A DNA stretch of 64,000 nucleotides, from assembly GCF_023703085.1 (NCBI RefSeq), contig NZ_JAMQJY010000006.1, forward strand, positions 1 through 64,000, given 5' to 3'. The notes below the pieces were generated by a model that made no database searches, was not told the DNA's origin, and saw only the letters and a program-made list of their open reading frames with translations. Below are positions 62,499 through 64,000 of the stretch, piece by piece. A program made the translations under genes and the position numbers. The first letter of the stretch is position 1. Each line of letters begins with the position of its first letter. This DNA is from Alkalicoccobacillus plakortidis. Its GTDB lineage: Bacteria; Bacillota; Bacilli; Bacillales; Bacillaceae_D.

Positions 62499-63287
62499 TT
62501 ACAATATCATATAAGCAAACCCTGCACCCGTAATAGCTCCCATTATGGTACACAATGCGTTAACCGTATCATTGGTTACCCAAAGTAATCCATTTTTATG
62601 AATGGTTGGCTCTTGGCAATGCATATGTTGTTCGGTTGTTGCTCCACAATTAACACATGTAAATGTTACCTGTATCGTTGCTCCAAAAATGGTGTCTGCC
62701 ATATTTCCTACAAATCCTGCCACTATAATCCCACAGATTAAAGGCAATTGCCAAACAAATGCCTGCCAGTCAAATAACAACGCACTAGCAGCAATGATAG
62801 TACTGCCTGCTAATGCTGCAAAAGTCCCTAAAAGAGTCACAGCACCAGAGGTTCCAGGCAAGACTCGTTTAAAGCTTAAAACATGAAAAGGTCTCGATTT
62901 GCTAAGCTTACCAATTTCAGATGCCCATGTATCGGAGTTTGCTGCTGCAAGACTTGCAATAAAAGCCGCTTGATAAATCGCGGATGGATGTACGGCATGT
63001 AATAAAGCAATAACAGCGGCTGCTCCACCATTCGCTAATACCTGCCATGCATCACGTTGACTACCCTTCACTTCAATCGACGTTTCCGCCTTTTTTCGGA
63101 AAATAGAGCTCAACGCAGAAGAACTTATAAAAAATACCGCTAAAACAACTAAACCACTAAGACCCATACCGAGTGTAATCGCAAAACCAACTCCAACAGC
63201 AGTCACAGCTCCTGATTTTGTAAGCTTCCTCAATCTGTAAGCAATGATGGCTAGAAAAATAACACCTATGTATAACAGGACATTCAT
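62499..63287 (-). CDS. DUF92 integral membrane protein
   Basis: A 262-residue membrane protein of the DUF92/TMEM19 family: AYRLRKLTKSGAVTAVGVGF, AANSDTWASEIGKLSKSRPF, KRVLPGTSGAVTLLGTFAAL and FVGNMADTIFGATIQ. Plant and cyanobacterial relatives are phytyl-phosphate kinases (VTE6), so a lipid-phosphate kinase activity is possible. It overlaps the end of the 5-FCL gene as written. Confidence 0.82.
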   Translation of the reverse strand: MNVLLYIGVIFLAIIAYRLRKLTKSGAVTAVGVGFAITLGMGLSGLVVLAVFFISSSALSSIFRKKAETSIEVKGSQRDAWQVLANGGAAAVIALLHAVHPSAIYQAAFIASLAAANSDTWASEIGKLSKSRPFHVLSFKRVLPGTSGAVTLLGTFAALAGSTIIAASALLFDWQAFVWQLPLICGIIVAGFVGNMADTIFGATIQVTFTCVNCGATTEQHMHCQEPTIHKNGLLWVTNDTVNALCTIMGAITGAGFAYMIL

Positions 63288-63846
63288 TTAATCCTACCCC
63301 TTGAGATAGAAGGTAATCAATTATGTGATCATGCTCTTCTAGAGGTATAGTATCAACTAATTGAGCAGAAAAAAGCAGTGAGACGGTGATCCCTTTGAAT
63401 TTTGGTAAATAACGGTCATAGTAACCTCCGCCAAGTCCAAGTCTATAACCTTGTTTGGTAAAAGCAACGCCAGGCACAATCATAAGATCAATATCATTAG
63501 CTGATTGCAGAGTCGATTGGCTAGGAATAGGTTCCTTTAATTTAAACACAGTTTCTTCTAACTGCTGATACGTTTCTATTATAAAAAATTCCATTTGTTT
63601 AGTCTGTGTATTTATCCGAGGAAGCGCAACTTTTTTTCCTTCTTCCCACGCTTTAGCAATCATTGGCTCAGTATCAACTTCAGGAAATCTCGAAACTGTT
63701 AACGCAACAGTTTTGGCTTTTTGCCAATAAGACTGCTGGTATAACTGTTCGGCGATACGTTCTGATTGAATTCGATAGGTAGTAGGTGTAAGTAAAGTAA
63801 GTTCATTTAAAACCGTTTCGCGGATCAGACGCTTTTCCATTTTCAT
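63157..63846 (-). CDS. yqgN: 5-formyltetrahydrofolate cyclo-ligase (YqgN), probable 3' frame error
   Basis: 5-FCL converts 5-formyl-THF to methenyl-THF using ATP. SERIAEQLYQQSYWQKAKTV, WEEGKKVALPRINTQTKQME and VPGVAFTKQGYRLGLGGGYY are family blocks. The domain ends at EEHDHIIDYLLSQG; the frame then runs about 40 residues further, with a Cys/His-rich low-quality tail, through the start of the DUF92 gene. With one G fewer in GGGG near 63298-63301 the protein stops after SQG (TAG), at a normal 190-residue length. It adjoins rpmG as in B. subtilis. Confidence 0.85.
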   Translation of the reverse strand: MKMEKRLIRETVLNELTLLTPTTYRIQSERIAEQLYQQSYWQKAKTVALTVSRFPEVDTEPMIAKAWEEGKKVALPRINTQTKQMEFFIIETYQQLEETVFKLKEPIPSQSTLQSANDIDLMIVPGVAFTKQGYRLGLGGGYYDRYLPKFKGITVSLLFSAQLVDTIPLEEHDHIIDYLLSQGVGLNECPVIHRCYFSSHHCLQIEEAYKIRSCDCCWSWFCDYTRYGS

Positions 63847-63886
63847 TGATTACCATGCCCTCTTTCCTTCTAGAGTCCAAAAAAAA

Positions 63887-63915
63887 ATAAGCGGCGAAAA
63901 TCGCCTGCTTATTTT
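63887..63915 (-). terminator. Terminator of rpmG
   Basis: AATAAGCAGGCGA pairs with TCGCCGCTTATT around a short loop, followed on the minus strand by a run of T. It starts in the rpmG stop codon. Confidence 0.8.
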
Positions 63916-64000
63916 GTCTCGCGGTGAAGTGTGTGGCGCTTAAGGCGCGGGCTATACTTTTTAAGCTCAATACGTTCAGGGTTTGTTCGCTTGTTTTTAG
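63909..64000 (-). CDS. rpmG: 50S ribosomal protein L33 (5' end off the window)
   Basis: The last 30 residues of L33, KRTNPERIELKKYSPRLKRH then TLHRETK and stop. The N-terminal part, which would show whether it is the zinc-binding (CxxC) paralogue, is outside the window. It is followed by a strong terminator and then yqgN, the order found in B. subtilis around rpmGA. Confidence 0.93.
   Translation of the reverse strand, partial: KNKRTNPERIELKKYSPRLKRHTLHRETK

Noticed and set aside
1..64000. CRISPR arrays, tRNA or rRNA genes, complete insertion sequences
   Set aside because: No regularly spaced repeats, cloverleaf sequences, rRNA segments or transposase genes were seen; absence of tRNAs is by eye only.

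Overview
The window looks like a chromosomal segment of an alkaliphilic or halotolerant endospore-forming Bacillaceae (Alkalihalobacillus/Halalkalibacter type). The basis is moderate-to-low GC, B. subtilis-like gene neighbourhoods (yqgN-gluP-yqgQ-glcK with rpmG, yqjA/yqjC/yqjE, yjcF/G/H), a spoVAF homologue, TnrA, a T-box, a TPP riboswitch, a FapR box, a sigma-D promoter, a BCCT osmolyte transporter and a NaChBac-type sodium channel, a family first described in alkaliphilic bacilli.

Region by region. 1-5.8 kb is the right end of a prophage or other integrative element: an early-gene operon running left, a divergent repressor/Cro-like switch with TTGTG-type operators, an ImmA protease, and a large serine integrase at the very end. 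The element lies inside the 3' end of an asparagine synthetase gene (5.8-7.6 kb). 7.8-11.4 kb is a T-box-controlled proB-proA-proC operon. Then come a voltage-gated Na+ channel (11.4-12.2), a FapR-regulated fabH, aspartokinase, two paralogous lipoproteins and folE2. 17.6-25.6 kb holds siroheme synthesis (sirC-sirB-cobA/hemD) and sulfate assimilation (yezD-cysH-sat-cysC), separated by tnrA and a subtilase. 26-33 kb has the c-di-AMP sensor CbpB/DarB, a flagellar group (ylqG-like, flhB C-terminal-like, fliS, hag, yaaR) with a textbook sigma-D promoter, and DNA polymerase IV. 33-42 kb contains peptidase/epimerase genes, the Prli42 miniprotein, L,D-transpeptidase, YqjA, LysE, PilZ, a BCCT transporter, the DUF1659-DUF2922-YvrJ trio and msrA-msrB. 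42-49 kb carries fumC, regulators, pgpA-like yutG, yjcHGF and DUF1385/DUF77 genes. 49-53 kb is a TPP-riboswitch thiamine operon (thiE-thiS-thiG-thiO-thiD). 54-64 kb has aspA, glcK, yqgQ, yueI, spoVAF, rhomboid gluP, thiF, DUF92, 5-FCL and the end of rpmG.

The most striking observation cuts across these genes. At least twelve otherwise intact, conserved genes (proA, the Na+ channel, fabH, the subtilase, flagellin, the BCCT transporter twice, DUF1659, a lipoprotein, glcK, spoVAF, gluP) are each broken by a single extra base, and in every case the break is at a CCAAGC hexamer (or its complement GCTTGG) where deleting one A to give CCAGC restores the family's sequence. The motif is on the coding strand in five cases and on the template strand in seven, which points to a DNA-level cause, most simply a motif-specific sequencing or base-calling error, rather than programmed frameshifting. 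I therefore annotate these genes over their repaired extents. A few other indels (BCCT, lipoprotein, DUF1385, possibly L,D-transpeptidase and 5-FCL) do not carry this motif and mostly sit in homopolymer runs.
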